A stretch of 64,000 bases of DNA, from contig QANU01094832.1 of NCBI GenBank assembly GCA_003254905.1, forward strand, positions 306,930 through 370,929, given 5' to 3'. Positions 11,801 to 23,240 of this stretch are shown piece by piece (within the stretch, counting starts at the first letter, position 1; the number at the start of each line of letters is the position of its first letter). The notes beneath the pieces are model-generated. The model was not told where the DNA came from and ran no database searches. It saw only the letters and a program-made list of their open reading frames with translations. The translations under genes were made by a program, and so were the position numbers. This stretch comes from Nissolia schottii. Taxonomy: Eukaryota; Streptophyta; Magnoliopsida; Fabales; Fabaceae.

Positions 11801-13523
11801 TGCATTTAGACTAGCACTAACATTTATATGTTAATGGTAGTCTCTTACATTTACAATTAGTGCAACACTTTAAACAGATGACGTTCTACAAAGATAATAC
11901 TCCTATGATAAGAAAATATTAATAGATAATGTATAAAAAAAAATTAAAAATTCAAATTCCAGCCTGAAACCACTATTTCTGCCATAAAACAAAATCTAAC
12001 GAAAATTTTAAAAAGAAATCACAAAAAACAGATTTCATGCACAAATGTCACGTGCCTTCATCCAAACCATTCTGCCTCTTGTAATGAATCTCAACCAAAA
12101 CATATGACATCCAAATAATATATGCCTACTCGTACACAATGACTAAAAGGCAGCAACTCATCATGCAGTAAAGTTTATGAAAAGGCAAGTCGGCAACTCA
12201 TCAGGCAGAGCAACACATCATGTAGTAAAGTTTACACAAAACATACATTACAAAATCGTAAAAAAAAATTCTGGAGAAAATTCATACCATCCGTTCTCTC
12301 TGTCTCTTTTTCTCAGCTTTAACTGAAAATGTATCAATAGGTATACCTTGAGTAACATCACGCTCAATCTTCTTACGCCAAACAAACCTACAAATAGCAA
12401 TTCCGTGAATATGACTTAGCCACATAGGTACTAATGCATTAATTTCCAGTAAAGAAAGTTAACAACCGCTTCTAAAACACAACCATGTGAGTAAATTTGT
12501 AAACATAGTGTAACCAAATAAGGCAAGCAAAATAAACATGTAAATCACCATAACAAGACAAATAGTAACAGTAGCAGTACTAAAAACCTCGTAAGATTGC
12601 AAGACTGAATATTCATTTCAAGGTTGTTTAATTGTTTTTTTCTTCAATAACCATCCAAAATAAAGTCATCTAACGATCGTCGATTAGAATTTATGGAATA
12701 AATTTTGATGATAAACAAGTGTCCTACCATCTATCAATGAGTTTCAGTTTAATCTTAGAAGCATTCCCCATAAAAATTGACAACACAAGTAACACATCCA
12801 TATATTAGCACCTATACCGACATTTTTAACCCCATAACTACCTACTAGTCCCCTCTCCACATCAATAAATTTACTAATACCTATTTGGACAAATATATTT
12901 CTTATTTCTTATGATAAAAAATAGTAAATAAATTCAATTATTAAATATGAAACAATATAATCACAGAACAGGAAGAAAACAAAATTAGGTAGAATAGAGG
13001 TTACTTACTTCTCATTAAGATTAGAGTCACCAAATGGATTCGAGTCATTCGAATACCCTGAGACAGTATGAGTCTTTAACTTTTTAGCAACTTTCAGAGC
13101 CTGAGAACAAAACCAAGTAAAAAATGTAACATCATTCAACACACATGCTCTTCAAATCAAATCATGAAATAACAAAATACACAGGGAGAACCAAGACCAA
13201 ACCTTTCTTTGTGCCTTTTTCGCCAAGTACTGCGCTATTTCCTCGTCAGTGATGGTCCTGGAGGACTTCTTCCTCCCACTACCACCATTGTCATCACTGT
13301 CATCATCATAGGAACTATCTGAGTCCTGCCTGCTCCGCCTCCGTGATCGACTACTGCTGCCGCCGTGGCTGCGGCGATGACTACTGCTCCTCCTCCGCCT
13401 CTCGGAACCCCTCTCAGGAGACGAATCACGGCTATCCGAATCATCAGGCTGCGAAGAAGGTGACTCCGATGCAGAGTCATCTGATCTTCCAGATCTTCTT
13501 TCTTTCCTACTCTTACTACCCAT
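8811..13523 (-). CDS. CTN: Cactin (splicing-associated nuclear protein)
   Basis: Thirteen exons (5' to 3' on the minus strand): 13203-13523, 13009-13100, 12288-12387, 11629-11700, 11366-11428, 11144-11284, 10876-10971, 10216-10500, 9990-10122, 9732-9883, 9474-9650, 9023-9289, 8811-8930. All join in phase to 672 residues, which is, as I recall, the length of Arabidopsis Cactin. Residues 1-90 are an Arg/Ser/Asp-rich low-complexity head with RS dipeptides, typical of splicing proteins. Residues about 110-260 are a highly charged helical region, and about 260-390 match the Cactin middle domain. The C-terminal domain (about 545-672) begins VYWWHDKYRPRKPKYFNRV and ends in YFNFKRYRYRR, the hallmark of the family. 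Cactin acts in nuclear speckles and the spliceosome and is essential for plant embryos. Intron 9 appears to use a GC donor: the frame closes only with AAAG|GCATAAG. Confidence 0.95.
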
Positions 13524-13540
13524 TCTATTCTACTCTTCTG

Positions 13541-14520
13541 CTCAGATCACAATTAAGCCTAAACCCAACAGGAACACAGAAACAAATTCACAACCAAATT
13601 ACTGAATAGTATGGGACTTTCAATGTAATATAGGGTATGCAGTAATAGGCACCAACACAGAGAAACAAGTAAATAACTAAATTACTGGATAGTAGAGGAC
13701 TTTCTGTGTAATATAAGGTATCCAATAATAGGCATGGACCCAGAAAAACAAGTTCACAACTAAATCACTCAATAGTAGAGGAGTTTTCTAATACACTGGA
13801 TGGAAATTCTTCTTTTCTTTTCATTTTTTTGGGTTCTCCCATGGGTATCCACCATCGTAAGCAGTGACTAATTCCACCGAGAATTTGAGCTCACCGAAGT
13901 GGGCATATCTCAGGCCACAAGACCCTCTCCATACAAACCACAACGCCATGGATCGAATCCCTGACTAGATGCCTAATGAACGCAACTAGCTACCAGATGG
14001 AAATTCTGCTACAACTAGCTTATAAACCACCTAGTGTTAGTCTTTTAGTTAGTTATGATAGACAAGGTGTTAATAATTAGTGAGCGTAGATTCAGATTAT
14101 ATCCGAGACGCATAGCTGCCCAATGTATATAAGCTTGTTAATTGCTTCCAACAGAATCATAATTCATTCTTTTTCTTTCCCTACTAACAAAATTTGTTGT
14201 AGTTTCTACTGTAAAGGATAGGGTTTGCAATAATAGGGAAGAGGAAGAAGCAGCCATCATCATTGTTAAATCAACGAAAAAGGAACAAAAATTTTGCATA
14301 AAATACCTGCGGAGAGGGGCACGGGGTTACCGGAAGAGAGAAAGCGCAGCTCCGACGTTAGTGATGACGGTGGTTGCGGTGGCGACGGTGGTGGAGGATG
14401 AAGGTGTGACAGGTGTGGTCTGTGGTGGTCGCCAAGGGACGAAGGGGTAAAAGGGAAACGGAGAAAGAGGAGAGGGAAACAAAGAGGAGTCGATAAAGAG
14501 AAAGAATCAAAAATCAATGG
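13541..14520 (-). other. Cactin upstream region with a probable non-coding first exon
   Basis: On the minus strand a GCAG|GTATTT donor at about 14307 and a pyrimidine-preceded acceptor near 13540 would make a 5'-UTR intron of about 765 bases. The first exon would start somewhere near 14500, where GC-rich, CT-rich leader-like text occurs (about 14310-14500). This is inferred from splice motifs only. A SINE-like repeat lies inside the proposed intron. Confidence 0.4.
13800..14010 (-). mobile_element. SINE-like tRNA-derived repeat
   Basis: Read on the minus strand, a tRNA-like head begins near 14010 (GTAGCTAGTTGCGTTCA), followed by a good B-box, GGGATTCGATCC, near 13950-13962. The unit ends in an A-rich tail near 13800-13835 (CCCAAAAAAATGAAAAG). 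Length is about 200 bases, within the SINE range. The A box is only approximate, and no clear target duplication was found. Confidence 0.45.
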
Positions 14521-15905
14521 GCCCAATAATAACTGCGACCTATTTTTGTTGCTTTTTCAAGTTTAGGCCCTCTAAAGAAAAATAGGGATGTAATTTGAAG
14601 TCTGCACGGGAGTGATGAACACAAGGAAGGTAGCAAAAATGTTATTTGGATCACTCAAAACGTGTAAACACCTTTTTATTTTTCTGCCAATACATTATGG
14701 GATTCTCTTAGTTCGAAATAGGTCTTATGATATATTGGGAAATAAGTAATAATGTCTATATATTTTGAGTGATCTAAATAGTATTACTCAAAGAAGTAAT
14801 TATTAGAGATGTGCATGAACAAAATTGTGGAAGTCTAGTTTCTTATCATCTTATGTGCAAAGAGAGAAGAAAAAAAATGGTTTATGTATTCCTTCAGTAA
14901 TTTAAAAGACGTAACTCCTTAACTTATAAAGTTATATACAAAATGAATGATATTTAGAATTTATAGAGACAAAATAAAAAAAAAGTCAAATATCATACAT
15001 AAAATTTGATAGATTGATGAGTTAAAGTCTCTTTATTCTTTTTCGTTTCCCATCACATTTAATCACTTTGATGCAAGATGAATTTGATGTCAAACTTGTG
15101 TGCAAAAAAAATTATATAGCCAACGTCAGTCAAAACCCATGAGGGCTGTTTGTGTAGATGACTTAAGACAATAATAGCTTTGCATGTTGTTTATTGTCTC
15201 GAGTCTATCTATTGTAATGCTTCTTGCTTCTCTATTGTCTCAAGTCTATTGTCTCTATTGTGCATGTAAGAGTGTTTATAACTTAGTTTGGATTACTTTT
15301 TATTTGATCCAAATAATTTTATCTATAATTTTAGACAATATCAGTTTAATCAAATGGTTTTAGGTTTAACTCTTAACTAAGTTAACTCAAGTCTCATTAA
15401 CTCACTATGAAATATGAATAAAACTCTTTCAATGCTATTTTTTTTAATCATTGGCAAGACACTAAAACGAAATCTTGTTTAAGAGAAACAAAAATCTAAC
15501 CATTTTGAATTAATCATCCTATGTTGGTTTAGCCAAGTGTATTTAATATGTACCAATAAACGTTTCCCCTGCTGCAAATAGCATGTAGTTGACCAAAAAA
15601 CAAGTTCGCCTTTTTCAGTATATATGGGATGTCATATGAAACATACTGAACCCAATATCATCCAAGATAACAAAATTAATTCGTGTAACCAAAATCTAAG
15701 ACAAATTTATCCCTGAATGATACCATATCATCTCTATTCACTATATCAATACTATTCACGTTGTTCGTAACCAGAAGAAAATATACTGTAATTCAATTAC
15801 TGTAAGGTTCGTAGACGCGTCAAAAGTCATGTATAGCTACTAGTATCAGGTATTAGAGTTTTTGGGAAGCTTTATCCACATCATCTGAACTTCAAGCAGG
15901 TATCT
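14521..15905. other. AT-rich intergenic DNA between Cactin and PABP
   Basis: This region lies between the Cactin promoter and the PABP 3' end (both genes are on the minus strand). I see a TCTATTGTCTC direct repeat near 15195-15260 but no gene. The last 100-200 bases should be the PABP 3' UTR. Confidence 0.5.
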
Positions 15906-18900
15906 TCAATTGACTGCAACCTCAGCAGAGAAGATATTCGGATGAAGTGCATCCTGGCCAGAAACTTTGGTGGTAGAGTTCTGAAGCACTTGCACCGCTT
16001 CTTCCACCTTCGCAGAAAGCGATTGTGGCGATTCCAGAAGCAGCAGCAACTCTCCATTGTCCATCTCCAGAAGCATTCCTGTAATCTTTGCTGCTAGGCC
16101 AGGCTGTTACAAGATAACAATATAAACATAACATTGCAGTTGAGAATTTCAAAACCAGGATTATTAAATACCAGAATCGAAAGAGAATAGTGCCTTGTAC
16201 CTTGAGTTTCTCGATAAGAGGGTAAAGATACTCGCCAAGTATCTGTTTCTGTTGCTCAGGAATAGTAGTAGTAAGTATGCTATGCATCATTTCTGATCCT
16301 TTTGCCATCTCATGCTTGTGGCCACTGGGAACGTACATAGCCTGCCCGGTCTGCAGCAAAGCATAGTACTTTAGAAATCGGAACTAAGAAGCACATGTAA
16401 CAGAACGAATTGAAGCACAAATTAGAAACAATGCAAATAGCTTTTCAGCCATGTATAGAAGCTCGCTGAGTGAAGGATGAAAATGCAATTATTGAAACTT
16501 CAAAGGAACCAAAATAAAAGAATAAACAGAATACAAAAGTTCGATTATGCCTGAAGTCATGTTTCAAGGTCTGAATATGTATAGAGGGAAAGGGTAAACC
16601 TGCTGAGTACTTGCCTCTCTTGAAGGGCGTGCTGACCGAGAAGACTGCTTCAGTTGTGGGGTAAGCGTACCAGAGTATGTTTTTCCCTGTGAATATGTGT
16701 GCCAATTCATCCTGCCCCTGTTTTGTCTATGCTGCCTAGTGTTGTTTGAAACCTGTGCATGCAAGAAGTAAAATAAAAAATTGTGTAAGACACATTAAAG
16801 AGGACATCAAAACAAGATTAATTTGTCCTAAAAAAAAGTAGTTGCATTTCCACTGTGCAGATTGTATACAACTAAAATCATGAGAAAATCACAGAAGAGA
16901 AACTTGATAAATATTTCACATAAAAGCTGTACATTTTGTTCAAAGAACTGGCTACGTGTTCCATAATAACAATTACTTTTAGTAACTCCTTTTATCTAAC
17001 TTTCCCAAAATCCATTAAAAAATCACAAACAGGTGAATGAAATACATGAATGTTTAAATTTAGTACAGAAAATTGTCACTCACAATAGGAGTTGGTGGTT
17101 GTTGAAATGGTGTGATGGGAGGTGCAAAACCATTAGCCCTCAATCCTAGAGGATGATACATCAGCCCAGCTTGAGAAGGCATGTGTGGAACAACACCAGT
17201 AGTTGCATAGTAGTAACGAGGATATCTACCAGGGATAACTGCAGTTGAAGATCCACTCAATCCCGCTAGCTGCTGAGCATACTGGAGCTGCAACTGTGTT
17301 TGCCTATCCTCTTTCCTCTGAGCAATAGCAACGTATAGTGGTTTACCATGGAACATGCATCCTGTGGCAAATAACAACAACTTAACAAAATACAACCAGG
17401 AAGGCATTGCACACATGATGGCCCAATAGGAATTTCTACTTGCATAAAAATATTCTAAAATCATTAAAAGAAAAATGCTTTAAAGGGCCAGGGACATAAA
17501 TTTCGAGATTGGAACTTTAATTAAAAATCAGCACAGAGAAAATGACAATTAGTATATTTAATCTCTCAATCAACCAAAAAAAAAAAAAACTGATCTCTCA
17601 AATTGTAATGCATAGTACAGACATAGGGACTTATAATGAGCATTTGCATTCCATGTCATAGTACTGATGCATATCTAGTATAAAACTGAAAGTGTATTTC
17701 AAATTCAATCACCTTAAGGGCTAGCATCTACAATTTTACTCACCATGGAAAGTGTTCACAGCTTTATTGGCTTCTTCAGGGGTAGAGAAGCAGACAAAAC
17801 CAAACCCCTTGCTTATACCTTTCTCATCTTGCATGACTTTGGCAGATGTTATTGTGCCACATGCACTAAAGTGACCTCGTAGTTGTTCATCAGTAACACT
17901 ATCATCAATGTTCTTCACATAAATGTTTGATCCCTGGAAGTTAAATGAAGATGTACTAAGAAAACTTATATTGGTAAGATGAATGGGGGAGAAAGGGTAT
18001 GAAATTACCTTATATTTCAAGATTTGTTCCTTACGTTTCTCCTCAAATTGATGGTGCAAGATCTGCTCACGCTCAGCCTTCTTTTGTGCCCTTCCCACAT
18101 ATAGATTCTTCGAACCTGCTTATGACAAATCAAAACAATATATATAGGATCAACATCATGAAATTGCATTTTTAAGGACAGAAAACCAATGCAGTATTAT
18201 TAGGATGATTAAATTACCAAATTGTGCTCCATTCATTACTTCCATGGCCTGTTTAGCATCATCTGGATTGTCATAGTTCACAAATGCAAAACCCTTTGAC
18301 AGCCCATTGTCATCTTTTGCAATAGCCAAGCTAATAATTTTCCCAAAAGAGGAGAACTTTTCTTGAAGTAATGTTTCCGTAATATCTTGATCCAAATTCT
18401 TAATGTACAAATTTGTATATTTGGCATTGGGGTCAGGCAAAATACGGTCACTCTTTTTGACAAACTTTCCAACATATCTGTGACAGTAAATAGAATCAGA
18501 TTAAAAGTTAATATGAGGAGCAACTAGCACATGTATAGAAATTGAATACAGCAATTAAATGAAGACACAAAAAATAAGCAGCGATTTCAAAAGCATAAGA
18601 ACACATACATCTGCTTATCTTTCACAGTAGTGCCATTCAGCTTCTCGATGGCTGCATTTGCAGATTCCTCCGACTCAAACTGAACAAAGCCATACCCTTT
18701 GCTCTTCCCATCCTCTGACATGACAACTTTGCTGGACCAAATATTCCCATATTTTTGAAATAAATCATGTAATCCCGCATTATCTATGGACTCAGCTAAG
18801 TTCTGCCACGGTACCAGAAAGTTTCCATAAGAATTCACTTCAGAAATAATAATGAACCAGATGCAGAATTAACTATTTGTATCAAAGCTGTAGACAACAG

Positions 18901-20036
18901 GACATATATACCTTGACAAAAACATTCCCTCTGCCACTTTTCCTTGTATCGGGATCACGATGTGACCACATGACCCTTATCACTTTTCCATGCAGTGAAG
19001 AATGATTCTTCAACTCAATTGCACGACTTGCTACTCGATGAAATCAAGAGAGAACATAGTCAGGTACGTGGGATCGGAATACATTAAAATGATAGACATT
19101 CTCGCATCTCTACATGCTCAGTTTAATGCAAATCACAAAGCTTATAAAGAAAAATAAAATTTTTCATAACTAATTTCCCATCCTTTTCCTGCAGTATAAA
19201 GCTCCTCAATTTTCATTTCTTTTACAATAATAATAACCAGATCAAGCAAAAAGACCTCCAATGTTGAATCACAGAAGAGCAGTAATACTGAACCAAAAAA
19301 AAGAAAAAAGTAACAAGCTAGATCCTTCACTCTTGAAAAAAAAAAAAAAAGGAAAAAAAAAAAACTTCCTCAAAATGATTTCCAAGCAATTGGACACCTA
19401 ACTCCCTAGCTTCTCCATTCAGCTCAACATTTCTTGTTCCAATTTTTTTTTGAAAAAAAAACAAAGAAAAAGAAATCTCCGTACCTTTAGCAAACGCAGC
19501 GTAAAGAATAACAAATCAGAAACACTAAGAAGAAAGCAACAAAGCAGCTAGATCCTTCACTCTTGAACAAAGAAAAACGACACATAATGATCCAAGCACA
19601 ACGTTTCTTCCTCAATTCTGAGTACACACCTAGCTACCTATCCTTCTCCATTCAGCTCAACATTTCTCGTTCCATTAATAAAAAAGCATCTAATAACAAT
19701 ACGTCACCGTTTTCAGTTTCAGCTCAACATTTCTCGTTCCAGAAGCAGAGGAAATAAAAATCGAATAACCGAAAAAAAGAAAGCATCAAATCAACACGAT
19801 TCATTCTTTCGTTCATCTGAAAGGAAAAGCGTTAAGCGTCGGAAACGGTTACCGTCTTGGTGCGAGACGAAGTTGACGTAACCGTAGCAGAGGGACCTTC
19901 CTGTGGCGGAGTCCCTGCAGACGCGAACCGAGGCCATGCTCTGAAACTCCAAGAACGCCGCGAGGAGCTCGCCTTCGCCGACGTCGGGGTGGAGGTCGCC
20001 GACGTACAGCGACGCCGTCGCGGAAACCACCGCCAT
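15906..20036 (-). CDS. cytoplasmic poly(A)-binding protein (four RRMs plus MLLE)
   Basis: Ten exons: 19853-20036, 18912-19030, 18609-18802, 18218-18477, 18009-18115, 17744-17933, 17084-17361, 16600-16752, 16201-16350, 15906-16103. They join in frame to 610 residues. RRM1 starts at once ([20 protein letters not shown], residues 9 onward). RRM2 ([20 protein letters not shown]), RRM3 ([20 protein letters not shown]) and RRM4 ([20 protein letters not shown]) follow, each with the RNP1 G-S-KG-(Y/F)-(G/A)-F-V block. A proline/glutamine-poor, rather short linker leads to the C-terminal MLLE domain ([19 protein letters not shown], about 550-570), which binds PAM2 peptides. The protein coats mRNA poly(A) tails, bridges to eIF4G and affects decay and translation. 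The virtual absence of an N-terminal extension and the shorter linker suggest a minor paralogue class rather than the PAB2/4/8 class; I could not assign it further. Confidence 0.95.
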
Positions 20037-20430
20037 TGATCTCAGCTCGCAAAAACGGTGTCGTAACGAACGAAACGAAAGAAAGAAACAGCAAAACGAA
20101 AAACGATTCTTCAGCGTTAGCGTTTTCAGAGAAGAAGGAGAAGAATGTAGAGAGAGAGAGAGGGTGGTGGTGGTGTGAGTGAGTGAGTGTGTGTGTGAGA
20201 GACAGGGAATTTTGCATGGACGCAAAGGAAGGTGCGGCCGTTGAGTATGAGAGGCTCGGTGTGTAATAAGCAGTAACAAACAATCACCACCCCTTTTACG
20301 CGCTAAATGGGGTGCGTTACCTTCACGGATTGGTTCATAATCCATTGTTTTTCTCTTTCTTCTTCTTCTTTTTTTCTTTTTCTTATTTTCTTGTAATTTT
20401 TTTTTATATCTCAAGTAATTTATTTTGAAG
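20037..20430 (-). promoter_or_regulatory. PABP 5' leader and proximal promoter
   Basis: Directly upstream of the PABP start on the minus strand lies a CT-rich leader (complement of GAGAGAGAGAG at about 20150-20162, and GTGTGTGTGAGAGA). Pyrimidine-rich leaders are common on plant housekeeping genes. No distinct TATA box is evident. Confidence 0.4.
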
Positions 20431-20435
20431 CCACT

Positions 20436-20560
20436 AGGATTGACAGGATTGGTCTAGTGATGAAAGATATGGATAGAATGGATGATGTTCTAAGTTTAAA
20501 TTCCATTGCAATCAATGTAATATAATTTTTAAAGAAAAAAATGAATCTTTTGAATTACTA
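20436..20560 (+). mobile_element. SINE-like repeat
   Basis: The head ATTGGTCTAGTGATGAAAG looks like an A box, and CTAAGTTTAAATTCCATTG about 45 bases later like a degenerate B box. An A-rich stretch follows. Resemblance to tRNA-derived legume SINEs is moderate, and no target duplication is seen. Confidence 0.35.
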
Positions 20561-21689
20561 TATGATAGAGTTCTCCTTATATAAATATTTTAATTCATAA
20601 TATTCCAATATGAGATTGTTTTTTTAAATGTAGATAGTAAAGTTGGTTAAACATATTATATGTATTCTAGAAGAGTTGAATAAGGCTCCTCAAACTTAAT
20701 CCATTGACATAAAACTAGAGAAAATATCGCTTAAATTACTAGCTTTTTGCTCCAATTATGAATATGTCAAGAATTTCTAATTTTGTATTGAATATTTTTA
20801 ATATAATATTTTCGACAAAAAACAATTTTGAGAGTTATTAAAAAATGATTATCAAACTAGTTAAACCAATCAAATGTTAGTTTCTTTCAGTTTTTTTCAA
20901 GTTTTGTGTAATAATTATGTGTTAAGCGCATTTGTATTTTGTTATGGTTATTGATGATAACTACTTATTATTTATGTAAGCATACGCTTAAGATTGAAAA
21001 ATTAAAGTGTGATAGAGATCATATAACGTTTGGACCACATTTCCTTACTTTCTGGCAAATATCGCTTCGCAAACTTCATTTCTTTTTTTTTCCCCCTAAA
21101 AAGGAGTTAAATACATCTAAACTAATTTGAATTAATGCTCCTATTAAAGCAACTTTGCTATACATGCAACGTTTGTATACACCGTTATTTTTGAATAAAA
21201 AGAAATAAATATCATATTTTAATACACTTATTATTAAAGGAGAAGATATACTCGACAGAGACCATCATGTTTGAGTATTGTGTAATGCTTAAATATGACA
21301 AATCTTCTTATTGCGATTCAAATTGTACTTTTGCCACATTTTGGTGGACTAGTCTAGATAGACCAAACTTAATACATCTTTCAATTAATTTGTTTACTCA
21401 GTTAATTATTTCTTTTTAAATATTTCATGAATAATATATAAAAAAATAATAATGTATTTTAAAAAAAATACCAAAAACATTTTATTTAAACATTGTCCTA
21501 CATAGTAAGAACAGAAGAGGACCAACATTTTTTTTTTTGGTCAAGCAACACATTTATTAATTTGATAAGAAGTACGTATATCATATTTATGGAGGGGGGC
21601 CAAAGTCCACAAGAGAGAGGAGGGTACAGGCCCGTCAGGTAGGCCTATAGTGGGCCCACAGCATGGATTTCAATTGAAAATAACAGTCT

Positions 21690-21881
21690 AATTTCTAGAA
21701 TTATATGTATGTGGTGCATCTAACATCTACCAAGTAGTTATGTGGATCAATTTTCAATTTAATATAAGCCGTCTGATCAAAAATCAACCGTTTAGTTATT
21801 TGGATCAACTTGGTTCAAATAACTACTTGGTCCCCATATTAGATGGAGCTGTATGGGTTGCATCTAAATTTCCCAGTTTAG
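21690..21881. mobile_element. foldback (MITE-like) element
   Basis: The left arm contains GTGCATCTAACATCTACCAA and then GTAGTTAT. The right arm contains the complement: ATAACTACTTGGT, ATTAGATGG and TTGCATCTAAATT. The arms run about 60 bases with mismatches. The centre has GTTTAGTTATTTGGATCAAC-like direct copies of the arm text. Non-coding; family unknown. Confidence 0.6.
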
Positions 21882-22090
21882 GATAAATTAAACACAATTC
21901 TTACTCTTTGGAATAGTAATATTTTCTGAACGAAATATTTTACAAAAACCTATCATTAGATAGTTATAGTTAATAATAACAAATAACTATCATTAGATGA
22001 AAGTTCGAATCTTATAATCTCTACAAAAGTTCACTTTTAATATACACTAATATCAATGTAATATACTATATGTTAAATCTTTAAATGTAA

Positions 22091-22369
22091 GGTTAATATC
22101 CTATTTGGTCTCTAGATTTTATACTTAAACTCTATATAGTTCCTCAACTTAAAAAAGTGACAGGTCAATCAAGAACTTTACAAACGTTAAACTCGTTACT
22201 CATTACCTCATGTTTCAAGAGGAAATAGTTACATTGTTTAGAAACTACTTAGAGTAATACTAATTTAAGGACTACTTAGGACAACCAAGGACTAGTCTAT
22301 CACTTTTTTAAGTTGAAAGATCAACTAAAACAATAGTATAAAATTCAGGGACCAAACAATGTATTAACC
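22091..22369. mobile_element. Mutator-like MITE with target duplication
   Basis: The left end reads GGTTAATATCCTATTTGGTC. The complement of the right end reads GGTTAATACATTGTTTGGTC, and similarity continues about 80 bases inward (AACTTAAAAAAGTGA in both arms). The flanks carry an imperfect direct repeat, AAATGTAA on the left (22083-22090) and AAATGTAT on the right (22370-22377). An 8-9-base duplication with long inverted ends fits a Mutator-type non-autonomous element. Total length 279 bases, no coding capacity. Confidence 0.75.
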
Positions 22370-22473
22370 AAATGTATACAAATAACTATTTGATGGCATT
22401 TTTACTATTGTCCAATTTTTCTAAAATTTGAAATAAATTCATTTTAAAAGGAAAAAATAAAACATATTGACAA

Positions 22474-22476
<3 letters not shown>

Positions 22477-22512
<36 letters not shown>
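22477..22512. repeat. (AT)n microsatellite
   Basis: Eighteen uninterrupted AT dinucleotides. Confidence 0.95.
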
Positions 22513-22516
<4 letters not shown>

Positions 22517-23240
22517 CTTGGCTAGAAGAAATTATTGGCCGGAAAGGAAAGTGATTGACTTGGCAGAAGATGAAGGGAGGGTGAAAAGGAGAGGATGGAC
22601 GGAATGGAGACACAAGAATTTTCACTCTAATTATGCACTAATTAACAATGTATACATGTGTTGCATTGATGACATGCATTATCACCACAAAATTTTCTTG
22701 TACAAAACAAAATAACTTAATAACACAGTGCAATAAAGGATATTAGTATTCGCTATTCAGACAAAAGGTGACACTTTAATCAGTGAAGATCATAGAAAAA
22801 TTCCCCGAACACCAAACCATGATGATGCCATCACCATATGAAATTCCTATACACCTTTCTGAACTTTGAGGGCTGAAAATCACACAAGTCACAACTGAAA
22901 TTTTTGTGTTTCTATGCCGTCATAGCGCTTGAACATTAAATAGTACAACTTTATCTTACTACATAGATAATAATTTACATTTTCTTCGCCAATTCTCAAC
23001 AACATAATAGTCCCTTTACAATGTGATCCTCATTTTCCATAAGGTGAAACTTTGTGAGCATGCTAAATCAGAATAAATAATAGAATAGAAAACACAGCTT
23101 CTACCACTCATGATCCAAAAACATTGAGAGGGGTTACCGACAACAAAATCAAAATATCGGCCGACTCAAGCCTGGGTTTCATTGTGGCAGGGGTAGCAAG
23201 GGCAAAGAAGAATAAACATTTTTGAATAGTTCTGGATACT

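Larger units (their letters stand above)
20561..23240. other. intergenic DNA between PABP and the aspartic protease
   Basis: Mostly AT-rich. It contains foldback elements at 21690 and 22091 and an (AT)n tract at 22477 (described separately). From about 22780 to 23240 the composition becomes more balanced, and this part should be the 3' UTR of the minus-strand protease. No further gene is supported. Confidence 0.5.

Noticed and set aside
14266-14526. 86-codon minus-strand open frame upstream of Cactin
   Set aside because: Pro/Ser/Leu-rich translation of a CT-rich leader; better explained as a non-coding first exon.
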